Of a stretch of DNA of 64,000 nucleotides, positions 35,769-45,214 are shown piece by piece. The stretch is from an uncultured Cellvibrionales bacterium (GTDB lineage: Bacteria > Pseudomonadota > Gammaproteobacteria > Pseudomonadales > Cellvibrionaceae). Both the position numbers and the translations under genes were made by a program. The DNA lies in NCBI GenBank assembly GCA_913020115.1, contig CAJWBQ010000001.1, forward strand, positions 124,001 through 188,000. The letters are read 5' to 3'. Positions within the stretch are counted from its first letter, which is position 1. Each line of letters opens with the position of its first letter. Below the pieces are notes generated by a model, which did no database searches, was not told the origin of the DNA, and saw only the letters and a program-made list of their open reading frames with translations.

Positions 35769-36689
35769 ATGAGTCAGAAAAACAGCAATAAAAAAATCGT
35801 AGCCTTTATTGGTCTTGGCAATATGGGCGGCGGCATGGCCCCAAATTTGGTAAGGGCTGGCTTTCAGGTTCATGCCTTTGATTTGTCTGCGCCAGCCTTG
35901 GCGCTGGCAGAATCTCAGGGATGTTCTCCGTATTCTTCAGCAAAAGAGGCGGTTCAGGGAGCAGATTTTATTATCAGCATGTTGCCTAACGGGGATATTG
36001 TTGAAGCAGTATACATCGACGGACCGGAAGCTCTGTTGAATAGTATCTCGCCTTCCGCGCTCATTATTGATTGCTCAACAGTAGCGTCTGCGAGTTCAAT
36101 ACGACTGGCAAAATCGGCATTGGAAAAAGGTATTAAGGCCATCGACGCGCCAGTGTCAGGGGGAGTAGCTGCGGCCGCAGCGGGCACTCTAGCATTTATG
36201 TGTGGCGGTGAAAAAGGTGCCTATCAGTCTGCTTTGCCGGTGCTGAATGCCATGGGTAAAAACATATTTCTTGCCGGCGCCGCGGGTGCGGGTCAAATTG
36301 CAAAAATCTGTAATAACATGTTGTTAGCCGTACATATGACAGGTACCGCAGAAGCGCTTCAGTTGGGTGTGGACAACGGTTTAGACCCCAAGACGCTCTC
36401 TGACATAATGATCAAAAGTTCAGGCTGTAATTGGACCGTTGAAAAATACAATCCCTACCCAGGTGTGATGGAAGGTGTTCCTGCCAGCAATAACTACGAA
36501 GGTGGTTTTATGGTGGACTTAATGCTCAAAGATTTGGGCTTGGCTCAGCAGGCCGCGTTGGCGAGTCAGTCGGCAACCCCTATGGGGGCTGCGGCGAGAA
36601 ATTTATTTAATTTGCATAAGCACAGTGGCGGCGAAAACAAAGGCGGCAAAGATTTCTCATCGATTTTAGATTTGTATCGCCGCGATTAG
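35769..36689 (+). CDS. mmsB: 3-hydroxyisobutyrate dehydrogenase
   Basis: A 306-residue NAD-dependent beta-hydroxyacid dehydrogenase. The Rossmann motif is IGLGNMGGGMAPNL, the substrate-binding segment is DAPVSGGVAAAAAGTL, and the catalytic lysine is in AGQIAKICNN. It oxidises 3-hydroxyisobutyrate to methylmalonate semialdehyde, the last step encoded here. The next enzyme, methylmalonate-semialdehyde dehydrogenase (MmsA), is not in the window. AGGA precedes the ATG. Confidence 0.93.
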   Translation: MSQKNSNKKIVAFIGLGNMGGGMAPNLVRAGFQVHAFDLSAPALALAESQGCSPYSSAKEAVQGADFIISMLPNGDIVEAVYIDGPEALLNSISPSALIIDCSTVASASSIRLAKSALEKGIKAIDAPVSGGVAAAAAGTLAFMCGGEKGAYQSALPVLNAMGKNIFLAGAAGAGQIAKICNNMLLAVHMTGTAEALQLGVDNGLDPKTLSDIMIKSSGCNWTVEKYNPYPGVMEGVPASNNYEGGFMVDLMLKDLGLAQQAALASQSATPMGAAARNLFNLHKHSGGENKGGKDFSSILDLYRRD

Positions 36690-39070
36690 CCGAGCAATTT
36701 TCTTTCCTTCTTAAGTGCGTCGGCGAGCTTTTCACTGAAAAGCTCCTCGGGCCGGGCAAGTAAAAATCCCTGTGCATAAGAAACCCCCATCTCTATGGTT
36801 TTTTCAAGCACCTCAGGGGTTTCGATATATTCAGCTACCGTTTTAATCCCCATTACCGAGGCGATGTCGATAATGGATTGCACAAATACAGTGTTTACTG
36901 GATCGTCAACCATTCCTCGTACGAACATACCATCAATTTTAATGTAGTCGACCGGTAGCTCCTTCAAATAGCCAAAAGACGACATACCACTGCCAAAATC
37001 GTCAAGAGAAAACTGGCAGCCAAGGGCCTTCAATCGCAGTATGCTTTCTTTTGCATCTCTTAGGTTGCGAATAATGGCGGTTTCGGTAATTTCAAAATTG
37101 ATCATTTTGGACGGGAGCTTAGCGGCTGAAATTTTTTCTTCCAGATAGTTCAAAAACTGTGGGTCGCTAATACTGGCGCCAGATATGTTTACCCAATAAC
37201 TCCGCTTATCGCCGAAGGCTTCGCGATATTTTGGCAAATTGGTAATAAGATGATTAATTACCCACTGATCTAACTTAACGCTTAAACCATATCGTTCAGC
37301 GGCAGGAAAAAAAGCGCCGGGTGGCGTAAAGGTGATTCCGTCTGAATTTCGCAGTCGCAGTAAAATTTCTACATATTCATTCCTTTCCTCGGCACCCAGC
37401 GAAAACATTGGCTGTGAAAATAACACAAGGTGATCTTCGGCCATCGCTTTATGTAAGCGATGCGCCCACTGCATTTCGTTTTGCGTTGCCGTGATTTCAG
37501 CGTCTTGAGGGTCTATGAGGTGAACACGATTGCGGCCAGATTCCTTGGCCAGAAAGCAGGCCGAGTCCACCTGTTGCAGAACTTTTGATACGTCTAGGTC
37601 AGATAAATAGCTGGCCATTGCGCCAATGCTAGCACTGATCCGAAAGGTATCGCCTTGCCAATTGAAATGTATCGACTCTATCGCGAGACGTATGTCTTCC
37701 GTTATACGCTGCGCTTCATTTTTATCGCAATGATAGAGTAACAAGGCAAATTCGTCGCCTCCCAACCTGACAACCAAGTCGCCCTGGCGAACCTTCTCGC
37801 GTATTTTGTCGGCGACTTGGCACAGTAGTTCATCACCTGCCAAGTGGCCGCAAGTATCATTGACGGTTTTGAATTGATCCAAGTCTAGAATGCTTAGAGT
37901 GTGCTCTCGATTGGCGTTTCTCGGATCTTTCTTTACTTCCAGTAGGGCTTGATTGAGTACCCGTCGATTGGCGAGCCCAGTTAAAGAATCATGCTGCGCC
38001 TGAAAAGCCAACTCAAGTGACAGCCGTCTAGATTCGGTAATATCTTGAATTTGCACGACGGCATAACTGAAACGATTTTTTTTGTCCAGCACAGATGATA
38101 CGCTCATGGCGACCGTCAGAGTGTTATCCCTTATTCCCTGACAGCGAATTTCCACGCTGAATTTATCAATTTTGTTGAGCACTAATTGTGTGAATTGGAT
38201 TCCAACCTCGCGTTGGTCAGCGGGCGAAATAATGTCTTGAACTTGCTTGGGGCCTAAGTCTTTTAAGCCCAGTAGTGATTCAGAGACCTTGTTGTGGCGA
38301 ATAATATTAAGCCTCGAATCAATCAAAACCATGCCGATGGGCGCATTAAGGAAGGCTTGTTCAAATCTCGATTCTAGGTCTTTGTCGCGTACCTCGATGA
38401 TTTCTAGCATTGCATTGAAATTGTTACTGAGTTCACCAACCTCGTCGGGGAAGTATGAGTGACTTCTCAAGGAATAATTTTTGGTTTCGGTAACTTCTTT
38501 GGATATCTTAGATAAGGCAATTATTGGTTTGGTGATTGAACGAAGGAAAAAATTCGCAAATAGGGTGCCGAAAATGACGGCAAGGATGGCTGTAATCAAT
38601 AAGGTGTATGCTGACCTATTGGTTTTCTCATGAAGCTCTGAGTCGTCAAAACTGAGGGACAGCTCGCCGATAGTTTCCCCAGATTCTTGCACTGGAATAA
38701 CAAGGTTGCCAATGTGGTTATAGTCTACTCCAGGCAAGATTTCAGCATGTTTTCGTGGTTGTGATAGGTCGAAATTTTGGGTGATCACACGGTCAAGCTT
38801 ATCACTGGAAAGACTGGCTGATACGAGAGCTGGGTCTGAACTCAGCGCTGAAAGAATCTCATGGATGGCGTCTTCGTCATTAAATAGAACTGCTGCGCTA
38901 ATGTTGCTGGCGACTAAGTTGCCTTGATTGCTTATGCGTTGATGAAAATAATCTCGATCGGAGTGGTAATTACTGTACGCCCAGTAACTACCGGCGATTG
39001 TAAATACCAGTACGGTAGTGACGGAATATACGGCAAGTAATTTTTTCCGAATGCTCAATGTGTAGATCAT
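36686..39070 (-). CDS. CHASE8-HAMP-PAS-GGDEF-EAL cyclic di-GMP protein
   Basis: A 794-residue inner-membrane protein. Two transmembrane helices (about 12-30 and 150-172) enclose a periplasmic CHASE8-type sensor. HAMP (about 175-230), PAS (about 240-360), GGDEF and EAL domains follow. GGDEF is intact (RLGGDEFALL, near residue 438). The EAL signature is EILLRLR (Glu568) in place of EALLR, but DDFGSGMSSFGYL and VDYIKIDG are kept, so phosphodiesterase activity is plausible. Its start overlaps the YfiR-like gene by 4 nt. By analogy with YfiRN, the YfiR-like protein would repress it from the periplasm. Its stop overlaps mmsB by 4 nt, tail to tail. Confidence 0.92.
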   Translation of the reverse strand: MIYTLSIRKKLLAVYSVTTVLVFTIAGSYWAYSNYHSDRDYFHQRISNQGNLVASNISAAVLFNDEDAIHEILSALSSDPALVSASLSSDKLDRVITQNFDLSQPRKHAEILPGVDYNHIGNLVIPVQESGETIGELSLSFDDSELHEKTNRSAYTLLITAILAVIFGTLFANFFLRSITKPIIALSKISKEVTETKNYSLRSHSYFPDEVGELSNNFNAMLEIIEVRDKDLESRFEQAFLNAPIGMVLIDSRLNIIRHNKVSESLLGLKDLGPKQVQDIISPADQREVGIQFTQLVLNKIDKFSVEIRCQGIRDNTLTVAMSVSSVLDKKNRFSYAVVQIQDITESRRLSLELAFQAQHDSLTGLANRRVLNQALLEVKKDPRNANREHTLSILDLDQFKTVNDTCGHLAGDELLCQVADKIREKVRQGDLVVRLGGDEFALLLYHCDKNEAQRITEDIRLAIESIHFNWQGDTFRISASIGAMASYLSDLDVSKVLQQVDSACFLAKESGRNRVHLIDPQDAEITATQNEMQWAHRLHKAMAEDHLVLFSQPMFSLGAEERNEYVEILLRLRNSDGITFTPPGAFFPAAERYGLSVKLDQWVINHLITNLPKYREAFGDKRSYWVNISGASISDPQFLNYLEEKISAAKLPSKMINFEITETAIIRNLRDAKESILRLKALGCQFSLDDFGSGMSSFGYLKELPVDYIKIDGMFVRGMVDDPVNTVFVQSIIDIASVMGIKTVAEYIETPEVLEKTIEMGVSYAQGFLLARPEELFSEKLADALKKERKLLG

Positions 39071-39627
39071 AGTTTGCTCCCATTTTTCGACAGTCTGAGG
39101 AGCTTTGAGCTGATTCTGAAATTGTTGGATTCTATTTTAGATAGTGCGATCGAAAAGGACATTTTATTTTCGACAATCTTTAGCTGTACGTCCATTCCAA
39201 GAGCAAGCGCGTCTGGCATATCAGAAATTTCCAGAAGGTTAGGAGGAGAGAGTGTCTCTCGATATTGTATGGAGTTGGCGTCCCAGTACGCCAAGTTGCA
39301 CTGAGTGTAATCTGCGGGGTTTGAAACGACCTGAAGATGACGGCCGCCGCCTATCGCTAGGTTCATTAGTGATGAAGATTGGGCGTGTATGTTTGCATCT
39401 GAATAGAGGCAAAATTTTATGTGTTTAGACGTCGAAGGCCAGGTCACAAATTTGACAATATTTGCGATGTAAGCGGTTTTTAACTTCTCGCTTAGATCTG
39501 TTGCTTGAGCCGTTTCTATTGAGAGTGCGCTACATAAACCGAAAGTAATCCACCTGAGTGAACGCAGCCAAGTGTGCGCGAGGTGCAACGACAGTGCTTG
39601 CTTGTCTCTGTTCACAGTTAGATTCAC
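39067..39627 (-). CDS. YfiR-like periplasmic protein
   Basis: A 186-residue exported protein. A hydrophobic N-terminal segment ends near ETAQA. The body shows the YfiR/DUF4154 pattern: KLKTAYIANIVKFVTWP, then FCLYSD, GGRHLQVV, and a C-terminal MSFSIALSKIESNNFRISSKLL. YfiR proteins inhibit a partner diguanylate cyclase in the periplasm. Four-nt overlaps with both the receptor gene and the GGDEF-EAL gene place the three proteins in one strict operon. Confidence 0.88.
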   Translation of the reverse strand: MNLTVNRDKQALSLHLAHTWLRSLRWITFGLCSALSIETAQATDLSEKLKTAYIANIVKFVTWPSTSKHIKFCLYSDANIHAQSSSLMNLAIGGGRHLQVVSNPADYTQCNLAYWDANSIQYRETLSPPNLLEISDMPDALALGMDVQLKIVENKMSFSIALSKIESNNFRISSKLLRLSKNGSKL

Positions 39628-41741
39628 ATCGGCCAGTCGTACGAAAAGCGAAGGAAAAACTCTCTTCCCGGACTTCGACCGCCCAACCCAGAAAGTGTTT
39701 CGTAAGGCCTTTCATTGCTTAAATTTTTCGCGATCAAGCTAATGGTAAGAGGCGTTCTATTGGCATCAAACATAATCTTTGGTTTGTAATCTACACGTGC
39801 ATTTAGGTAGAGGTAGTCGTCTAGAGGGCGAGGCGCGTCACCATCAAACACAATGGGATACCAGAAACTGGGGGCGGTGTATTCATCTCGCCAACTGGCT
39901 TCCAGATTAATTGAAACATTATCGCGGGGTGTATAGTAAACACCTGCATTGATTTTATATTCTGGTGAGTAAGTGAACTCTAGTGGGTTTTCACCTGAAT
40001 CTGTTAGCTCGTTACTGGCTTTGTTTTTTTGGTAAGACACATTCGCAAATAGTGATAGTGTTTCATTCGGCTTAGATTTCACTTCAATGTCGACACCTTG
40101 AATGTGGGCGTCACTGGGGTGATTTTCAAAGCGAAAGCGGGGGTAAGCGATGCCAATTGAATTCTCGGTAGTGTTGTCGTAAGCGTCAATTTTAACCTGA
40201 GCCGTATTTGAAATTTGGTAAGAGAGCCCAAATTCAAAGCTTCGAATTGTTTCCGGCTTGAGTTCAGGATTCGGTGTGAAACTCACCAGTGGAATGACTT
40301 CGTTTGGCGCCTCTACAGACAGGAAGCCAGTACTTTGATTGAGCTCAGTGAATGACGGGTAACGTGTGGCTTTGCTCCAGTTGAAGCGCAGCGTTGTTTT
40401 GGGTGTTAGTGAGCCCACCAATGCCACTCTGGGAAACAGGTCACTGTCAAACAACTCGGTGGAGGTTTCGCTGTCATAGCGCAGGCCCGCAATCAATGTC
40501 CATGGCGTGGCGGTGGGCAGTTGCCAGGAGTCTTGAATAAATAAAGCTGATTTATTATACGAGGTAACAGAGCCTGTGTGCTGTTCTGCGTGGTCGATTC
40601 CTTCCTCAGTTCGGTGGAATTCATGGTCGTGGTCACCGGCGGAAATTTTGCGGTATTCGGCGCCTACGATGATATTGTGATTGTCAAAGTAGTGCAGGCC
40701 AATTTGACTGTTGGCAAAAAATTGGTAGCCGTGATCTTCTGATTTATGGAAACGCGTATCTTCGGTGGGAGCGTGACAAGCGGCGCAATGGCTGCCATTG
40801 CGGTTGGAATACGAGGTGTTGGCCTGAACGGACCAGCGATCGTCCTTGCTTTGAGTATTAAATTGAGCCGCAAGGATGTTAACGGTTTGCCTAATATTCT
40901 CCGCGCTTTTAAATACGCTGCCACTGGGGAATCGCGGGTTGTCGGTCGGCACATTAAAGCCTTCAAAGTTGTCCTGTCGGCGGTAGTAAGACATTTGTAA
41001 GTCGTTGAACTTGGCTTTCACAAACAAGTCGTAGGCCTCGGCCCCAGCATTTTCTTTGCGCCATATTTCACCAGGTAGTTGTCCTCGGCTGGCCCTAAAA
41101 GACGCAAATATTGATTTATCGTCGGCAATACGCCGACCAGCGGTGATGCTGAGTTCCCTTGCCTCGCTTGCGCCTGCCGAGAGCTTTGTTTGAGTGCTTT
41201 CGAATTCTTCACCGGAGAAGGTGACAATGTTGATCACGCCGTTAAGTGCATTTTCGCCGTAGAGAGCGGAGCCTGCGCCTCGTATCACCTCAATGTGCTT
41301 AACGTTACTGAGGTTGAAAAAATCGAAGCCGGGGTGCTGAGGAAATCCGCCTTTGTTCCAGGAATTGTAAGGGACACCATCAATCATCAAGAGAATTTTA
41401 CTGGTGAAGGGGTTTGAGCCGAAGCTGCGGGCGTCAATGGTTTGCACCATTGGGTTCCAGCGAACGTTCATCCCCGGGACCAAGCGGAGAAGTTCTGGAA
41501 TGGTAGTGGCTGCCGAACGCTGAATATCTTTATAGGTAATTACAGATACCGAACCGGGTATTTTGGATAGAGGCATGCCTGACTTTGTTGGCGTTACCAC
41601 TTCATAATTAATGATATCTTCAAAGTTCATCTCCAGTAATTCGTCGAGAGTCGTCTCGTTCTGGGCATGACTCGGTAGGTGCAGCAGGATGGCAAATATC
41701 AAACAGATTTTTTTTGCTGTATAGAATTTGTTAAATATCAT
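39624..41741 (-). CDS. TonB-dependent receptor with a CXXCH motif
   Basis: A 705-residue outer-membrane receptor. It has a signal peptide (to about residue 27), a plug domain (about 50-165; VSVITYKDIQRSAATTIPELLRL, MIDGVPYN, VIRGAGSALYGENALNGVINI) and a beta-barrel ending in aromatic FSYDWPM. Residues 318-323 read HCAACH, a c-type heme-binding signature, in the part of the barrel where an extracellular loop is expected; this is unusual for the family. It is the first gene of the operon with yfiR-like and GGDEF-EAL genes, so ligand binding or uptake may feed into cyclic di-GMP. The ligand is unknown. Confidence 0.9.
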   Translation of the reverse strand: MIFNKFYTAKKICLIFAILLHLPSHAQNETTLDELLEMNFEDIINYEVVTPTKSGMPLSKIPGSVSVITYKDIQRSAATTIPELLRLVPGMNVRWNPMVQTIDARSFGSNPFTSKILLMIDGVPYNSWNKGGFPQHPGFDFFNLSNVKHIEVIRGAGSALYGENALNGVINIVTFSGEEFESTQTKLSAGASEARELSITAGRRIADDKSIFASFRASRGQLPGEIWRKENAGAEAYDLFVKAKFNDLQMSYYRRQDNFEGFNVPTDNPRFPSGSVFKSAENIRQTVNILAAQFNTQSKDDRWSVQANTSYSNRNGSHCAACHAPTEDTRFHKSEDHGYQFFANSQIGLHYFDNHNIIVGAEYRKISAGDHDHEFHRTEEGIDHAEQHTGSVTSYNKSALFIQDSWQLPTATPWTLIAGLRYDSETSTELFDSDLFPRVALVGSLTPKTTLRFNWSKATRYPSFTELNQSTGFLSVEAPNEVIPLVSFTPNPELKPETIRSFEFGLSYQISNTAQVKIDAYDNTTENSIGIAYPRFRFENHPSDAHIQGVDIEVKSKPNETLSLFANVSYQKNKASNELTDSGENPLEFTYSPEYKINAGVYYTPRDNVSINLEASWRDEYTAPSFWYPIVFDGDAPRPLDDYLYLNARVDYKPKIMFDANRTPLTISLIAKNLSNERPYETLSGLGGRSPGREFFLRFSYDWPM

Positions 41742-42118
41742 GTTGTGGTTGCTCAGCCGTGGCCTAAATCTGTTGAGTTAGATGTTGCTGAGTTTCTGGG
41801 CGCGCGGGTTGGGTCAGAAAGCAATGCACATCGTTAACAAAACATCGTTATACGCATAAGGCTCGCTAGAGAGAGCCTGTCTAGTCCCTTGGCGCGCATT
41901 ATCTCTTGTTCATCCGTTTTAGTCCAGAAAGTGACTATTTGGTCATTTATACTGGTGTGGTGGTTCCCCATCCCGGAGTGTTCTCCTCCGAGAACAATGT
42001 TTCTCATAGGAAAAATATATTTCTTATGAGAAACTACCGATACAGAGGATGCGGTGAAGCCTAAACAAGGTATAATCTGCGCTCCCAAATTTTCATCAAC
42101 GTTTGCTAGGGCAATAAC
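41742..42118. other. 377-bp divergent regulatory region (TonB receptor / glyA)
   Basis: No gene is visible. It contains a 5-bp hairpin GGCTC/GAGCC near 41863-41880, a 7-bp dyad at 41979-41996 and a 15-bp dyad at 41999-42034. A consensus -10 TATAAT (42071-42076) lies 43 bp before the glyA ATG, but I see no matching -35, which suggests activator dependence. I looked for glycine and cobalamin riboswitch cores and did not see them. Confidence 0.5.
41979..42034. promoter_or_regulatory. Two adjacent palindromes upstream of glyA
   Basis: TGTTCTC-CTCC-GAGAACA (41979-41996) is a perfect 7-bp dyad. Immediately after it, GTTTCTCATAGGAAA (41999-42013) and TTTCTTATGAGAAAC (42020-42034) pair at 14 of 15 positions around AATATA. 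Both share the core TTCTC/GAGAA. Their place just upstream of the glyA -10 box suggests an operator pair; they could also serve the divergent receptor operon. Confidence 0.55.
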
Positions 42119-43381
42119 ATGTTTGACAAAAACCAAACTATTGAGTCTTTTGACCCAGAATTGTGGGCCTCCATCCAAAATGAAGAGCGCCGTCAGGAAG
42201 AGCACATTGAACTGATCGCCTCTGAGAACTACACCAGCCCCATGGTATTAGCGGCTCAGGGTAGCGGCTTAACCAACAAATACGCTGAGGGTTACCCCGG
42301 CAAACGTTACTACGGTGGTTGTGAATACGTTGATGTGGCTGAGAGTTTGGCCATTGATCGCGCCAAAGAGCTGTTTGGTGCTGACTACGCTAACGTTCAG
42401 CCTCACTCTGGCTCTCAGGCCAATTCGGCGGTGTACGCTGCATTGTGCGCGCCAGGCGATACTGTTTTGGGTATGAGCTTGGCTCACGGTGGGCATTTGA
42501 CCCACGGCGCTAGCGTTAGCTTTTCGGGTAAAGTTTACAATGCCATTCAATACGGTCTGAATGCTGAAACCGGTGAAGTGGATTACGAAGAAGTGGAGCG
42601 TTTAGCGCTTGAGCACAAGCCCACTATGATTGTTGCAGGCTTTTCTGCCTATTCGCAAATCATGGATTGGCAGCGTTTTCGTGATATCGCCGATAAGGTG
42701 GGTGCTTACCTCATGGTGGATATGGCCCACGTTGCCGGTTTAGTCGCCGCAGGTGTATATCCTAACCCTGTAGGCATTGCAGATGTGACGACTTCCACTA
42801 CCCACAAAACTCTGCGTGGCCCTCGCGGTGGCATAATATTGGCTCGCGCCAATGAAGCCATTGAAAAGAAACTGAACTCAGCGGTATTCCCTGGTGGTCA
42901 GGGTGGTCCTTTGATGCATGTAATCGCCGCAAAGGCCGTTTCTTTTAAAGAGGCAATGAGCGAAGAGTATGTACAATATCAAAAACAGGTAGTGGTGAAC
43001 GCCAAAGCGATGGCCGCGACCTTTATGGCGCGCGGAATTAACATTGTTTCCGGCGGTACAGAAAATCACTTAATGCTGGTGGATTTGATCGGCAAAGACT
43101 ACACCGGTAAAGACGCTGATGCAGCGCTGGGTTCGGCGAACATCACCGTAAACAAAAATGCTGTGCCAAACGACCCACGCTCGCCGTTTGTAACTTCTGG
43201 TTTGCGCGTAGGTACACCTGCGATCACGACTCGCGGTTTTGGTGAAGAGGAGACTGTGCAGCTCACAAACTGGATTTGTGATGTTTTAGAGTCGCTTGAA
43301 AACGGCACTTCCGAAGCCGTAATTGAAGCTGTGAAAGGCAAAGTGTTGGAAATTTGTACTCGCTTTCCCGTTTATGGCTAA
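42119..43381 (+). CDS. glyA: Serine hydroxymethyltransferase
   Basis: A 420-residue PLP enzyme that interconverts serine and glycine with tetrahydrofolate. Landmarks are [35 protein letters not shown] with the PLP aspartate, and the Schiff-base lysine in [15 protein letters not shown]. Length matches E. coli GlyA. A consensus TATAAT box and two palindromes lie upstream, and a strong terminator follows. It is monocistronic. Confidence 0.98.
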   Translation: MFDKNQTIESFDPELWASIQNEERRQEEHIELIASENYTSPMVLAAQGSGLTNKYAEGYPGKRYYGGCEYVDVAESLAIDRAKELFGADYANVQPHSGSQANSAVYAALCAPGDTVLGMSLAHGGHLTHGASVSFSGKVYNAIQYGLNAETGEVDYEEVERLALEHKPTMIVAGFSAYSQIMDWQRFRDIADKVGAYLMVDMAHVAGLVAAGVYPNPVGIADVTTSTTHKTLRGPRGGIILARANEAIEKKLNSAVFPGGQGGPLMHVIAAKAVSFKEAMSEEYVQYQKQVVVNAKAMAATFMARGINIVSGGTENHLMLVDLIGKDYTGKDADAALGSANITVNKNAVPNDPRSPFVTSGLRVGTPAITTRGFGEEETVQLTNWICDVLESLENGTSEAVIEAVKGKVLEICTRFPVYG

Positions 43382-43405
43382 GTAATTGTCTTTAGGGGCA
43401 TTGCT

Positions 43406-43435
43406 AAAAAACCACCCTTTTAGGGTGGTTTTTTT
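43406..43435 (+). terminator. Rho-independent terminator of glyA
   Basis: AACCACCC and GGGTGGTT pair around TTTTA, with A6 before and T7 after, so it may also work on the minus strand. Confidence 0.95.
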
Positions 43436-43547
43436 ATGTCTAAAAGAGGATGTTGACGACTTAAGTCAAGAAATCCTAGAGGCCTTATAGATAATATTTA
43501 TGGTAAGATGCACGCGATTTTCCCCATAAACCGTGAGATTTCAAGCC

Positions 43548-44039
43548 ATGCATTGCCCTTTCTGTAGTGCAGACGACACCAAAGTAATCGATTCAAGGTT
43601 AGTGGCCGAGGGTGGCCAGGTGCGCCGTCGGCGTGAGTGTTTGTCTTGCCACGAGCGTTTTACCAGTTACGAAATTGCCGAACTGCTAATGCCGCGCATT
43701 ATCAAGCAAGATGGTACCCGAGAGCCTTTTGATGAAAGTAAGCTCCGTTCAGGTTTTCTCCGCGCTTTGGAAAAACGTCCGGTTAGCACCGAATCCATTG
43801 AGGCCGCGATTAGTCAGGTGAAGCACAGTCTTCAGGCTACAGGCGAGCGCGAGATACAGGCACTAATTGTCGGTGAGCGCGTTATGGAGCAGCTGCAGCT
43901 ATTAGATGAAGTTGCTTATGTGCGTTTTGCTTCGGTTTATCGTCGCTTTCAGGACATCAGTGAGTTTAGACAGGAAATTGATCGACTTGAGAAGCAACCT
44001 GAAGCCCCTGTAAGCCCCGAAAATAAACCGACGAGCTGA
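43548..44039 (+). CDS. nrdR: Transcriptional repressor NrdR
   Basis: A 163-residue repressor of ribonucleotide reductase genes. The N-terminal zinc ribbon has CPFC (residues 3-6) and CLSCHERF, with the basic RRRREC between. The ATP-cone domain follows ([20 protein letters not shown] region, residues 45-135). Start ATG 43548 gives the usual MHCPFC; a GTG at 43533 is in frame but would add an atypical leader. It heads the riboflavin block, a common gammaproteobacterial order. Confidence 0.97.
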   Translation: MHCPFCSADDTKVIDSRLVAEGGQVRRRRECLSCHERFTSYEIAELLMPRIIKQDGTREPFDESKLRSGFLRALEKRPVSTESIEAAISQVKHSLQATGEREIQALIVGERVMEQLQLLDEVAYVRFASVYRRFQDISEFRQEIDRLEKQPEAPVSPENKPTS

Positions 44040-44043
44040 ATTA

Positions 44044-45165
44044 ATGACTTTGAACTCCACTGATGCCACTTACATGGCACGGGCGATTCGCCTAGCTGAG
44101 CGCGGTTTGTACACCAGCATGCCTAACCCCCGTGTGGGTTGTGTTTTAGTATTAAATGACGAAATTATTGGCGAGGGTTGGCACGAGGTGGCGGGCCAGC
44201 CGCATGCAGAAATCAATGCTCTGGCTGCGGCCGGTGGAAGTGCTCAGGGCGCCACAGCCTACGTGAGCCTAGAGCCCTGTAGCCATACCGGAAAAACGGG
44301 GCCTTGTTGTGAGGCTTTGGTGAAGGCGGGTATTGCGCGGGTAGTTTACGGCACAGAAGACCCTAACCCGGAAGTGAGTGGTTTTGGTCTTATGCACTTG
44401 CGCAATGCTGGTGTTGAGGTGTCGGGTCCTCTGATGGACGATGAGGCTCGGGCGCTGAACCCAGGTTTTAATCGCCGTATGGAACGAGATCTACCGCTGG
44501 TCAGAGTAAAGTCAGCGATGAGTTTGGATGGCCGAACTGCGATGGCCAGTGGTGAGAGCAAATGGATTACCACCCCCCACGCAAGAGCCGATGTGCAGCA
44601 ATACCGCGCTCGCTCCTGTGCGATCGTGAGTGGTATAGATACAGTGCTGAAAGACAATGCTTCGCTCACGGTGCGGCCTGCTGAGCTGAATATCGAGGCT
44701 GCCGAGGCGGCGGCTGCGAAGCAACCCTTACGAGTTATTTTGGATTCGAAGTTAAGGTTGCCAATGAATTCCGAGTTGGTGGGCATTCACTCACCAATAT
44801 TGCTGGTGCATGCCGATGCTGACGAGAGCTCGCTCAAAGAACGGCCTGATCATGTGGAGTTGCTGTCTCTTCCTGGCCCCGATGGTCGAATAGATTTGCG
44901 CAAGCTGCTGCGAGAATTGGCCGGGCGCGAATGCAATGAAGTGCTTGTGGAAGCGGGGGCTACACTATCAGGCAGCTTCCTAAAGAAAGGTTTATTAGAC
45001 GAGCTCGTGGTTTACATGGCCCCGAAGCTCATGGGCAGCGACGCGCGTCCGCTGTTTAATTTACCCCTACAATCCATGGCGGCACAATTGCCCTTGTTTA
45101 TAAGTGATGTCAGGGCGGTGGGTCAGGATTGGCGAATTACCGCCCGGCCCGACTTTGACGGATAA
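44044..45165 (+). CDS. ribD: Riboflavin biosynthesis deaminase/reductase RibD
   Basis: A 373-residue bifunctional enzyme. The N-terminal zinc deaminase domain has HAEINAL and SLEPCSHTGKTGPCCEAL. The C-terminal NADPH reductase domain (about 150-370) has KSAMSLDGRTAMASGESKWIT and EVLVEAGATLSGSFL. It carries out the second and third steps from GTP to lumazine precursor. It starts 4 nt after nrdR. Confidence 0.97.
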   Translation: MTLNSTDATYMARAIRLAERGLYTSMPNPRVGCVLVLNDEIIGEGWHEVAGQPHAEINALAAAGGSAQGATAYVSLEPCSHTGKTGPCCEALVKAGIARVVYGTEDPNPEVSGFGLMHLRNAGVEVSGPLMDDEARALNPGFNRRMERDLPLVRVKSAMSLDGRTAMASGESKWITTPHARADVQQYRARSCAIVSGIDTVLKDNASLTVRPAELNIEAAEAAAAKQPLRVILDSKLRLPMNSELVGIHSPILLVHADADESSLKERPDHVELLSLPGPDGRIDLRKLLRELAGRECNEVLVEAGATLSGSFLKKGLLDELVVYMAPKLMGSDARPLFNLPLQSMAAQLPLFISDVRAVGQDWRITARPDFDG

Positions 45166-45214
45166 GAAATTTCAAAGTTAAGAAGAACCGAACATTCAGG
45201 AGTTACCAGTAAAT

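Noticed and set aside
41742..42118. Glycine or cobalamin riboswitch between the TonB receptor and glyA
   Set aside because: The conserved core segments are absent; the structure present is simple palindromes.
41834..42205. A 123-codon frame on the minus strand across the glyA upstream region
   Set aside because: It overlaps the first 87 nt of glyA, crosses both palindromes and shows no family pattern or ribosome-binding site.
43382..45214. FMN riboswitch controlling the riboflavin genes
   Set aside because: I looked upstream of nrdR, ribD and ribE for the conserved RFN core and found none; the gaps are also too short.
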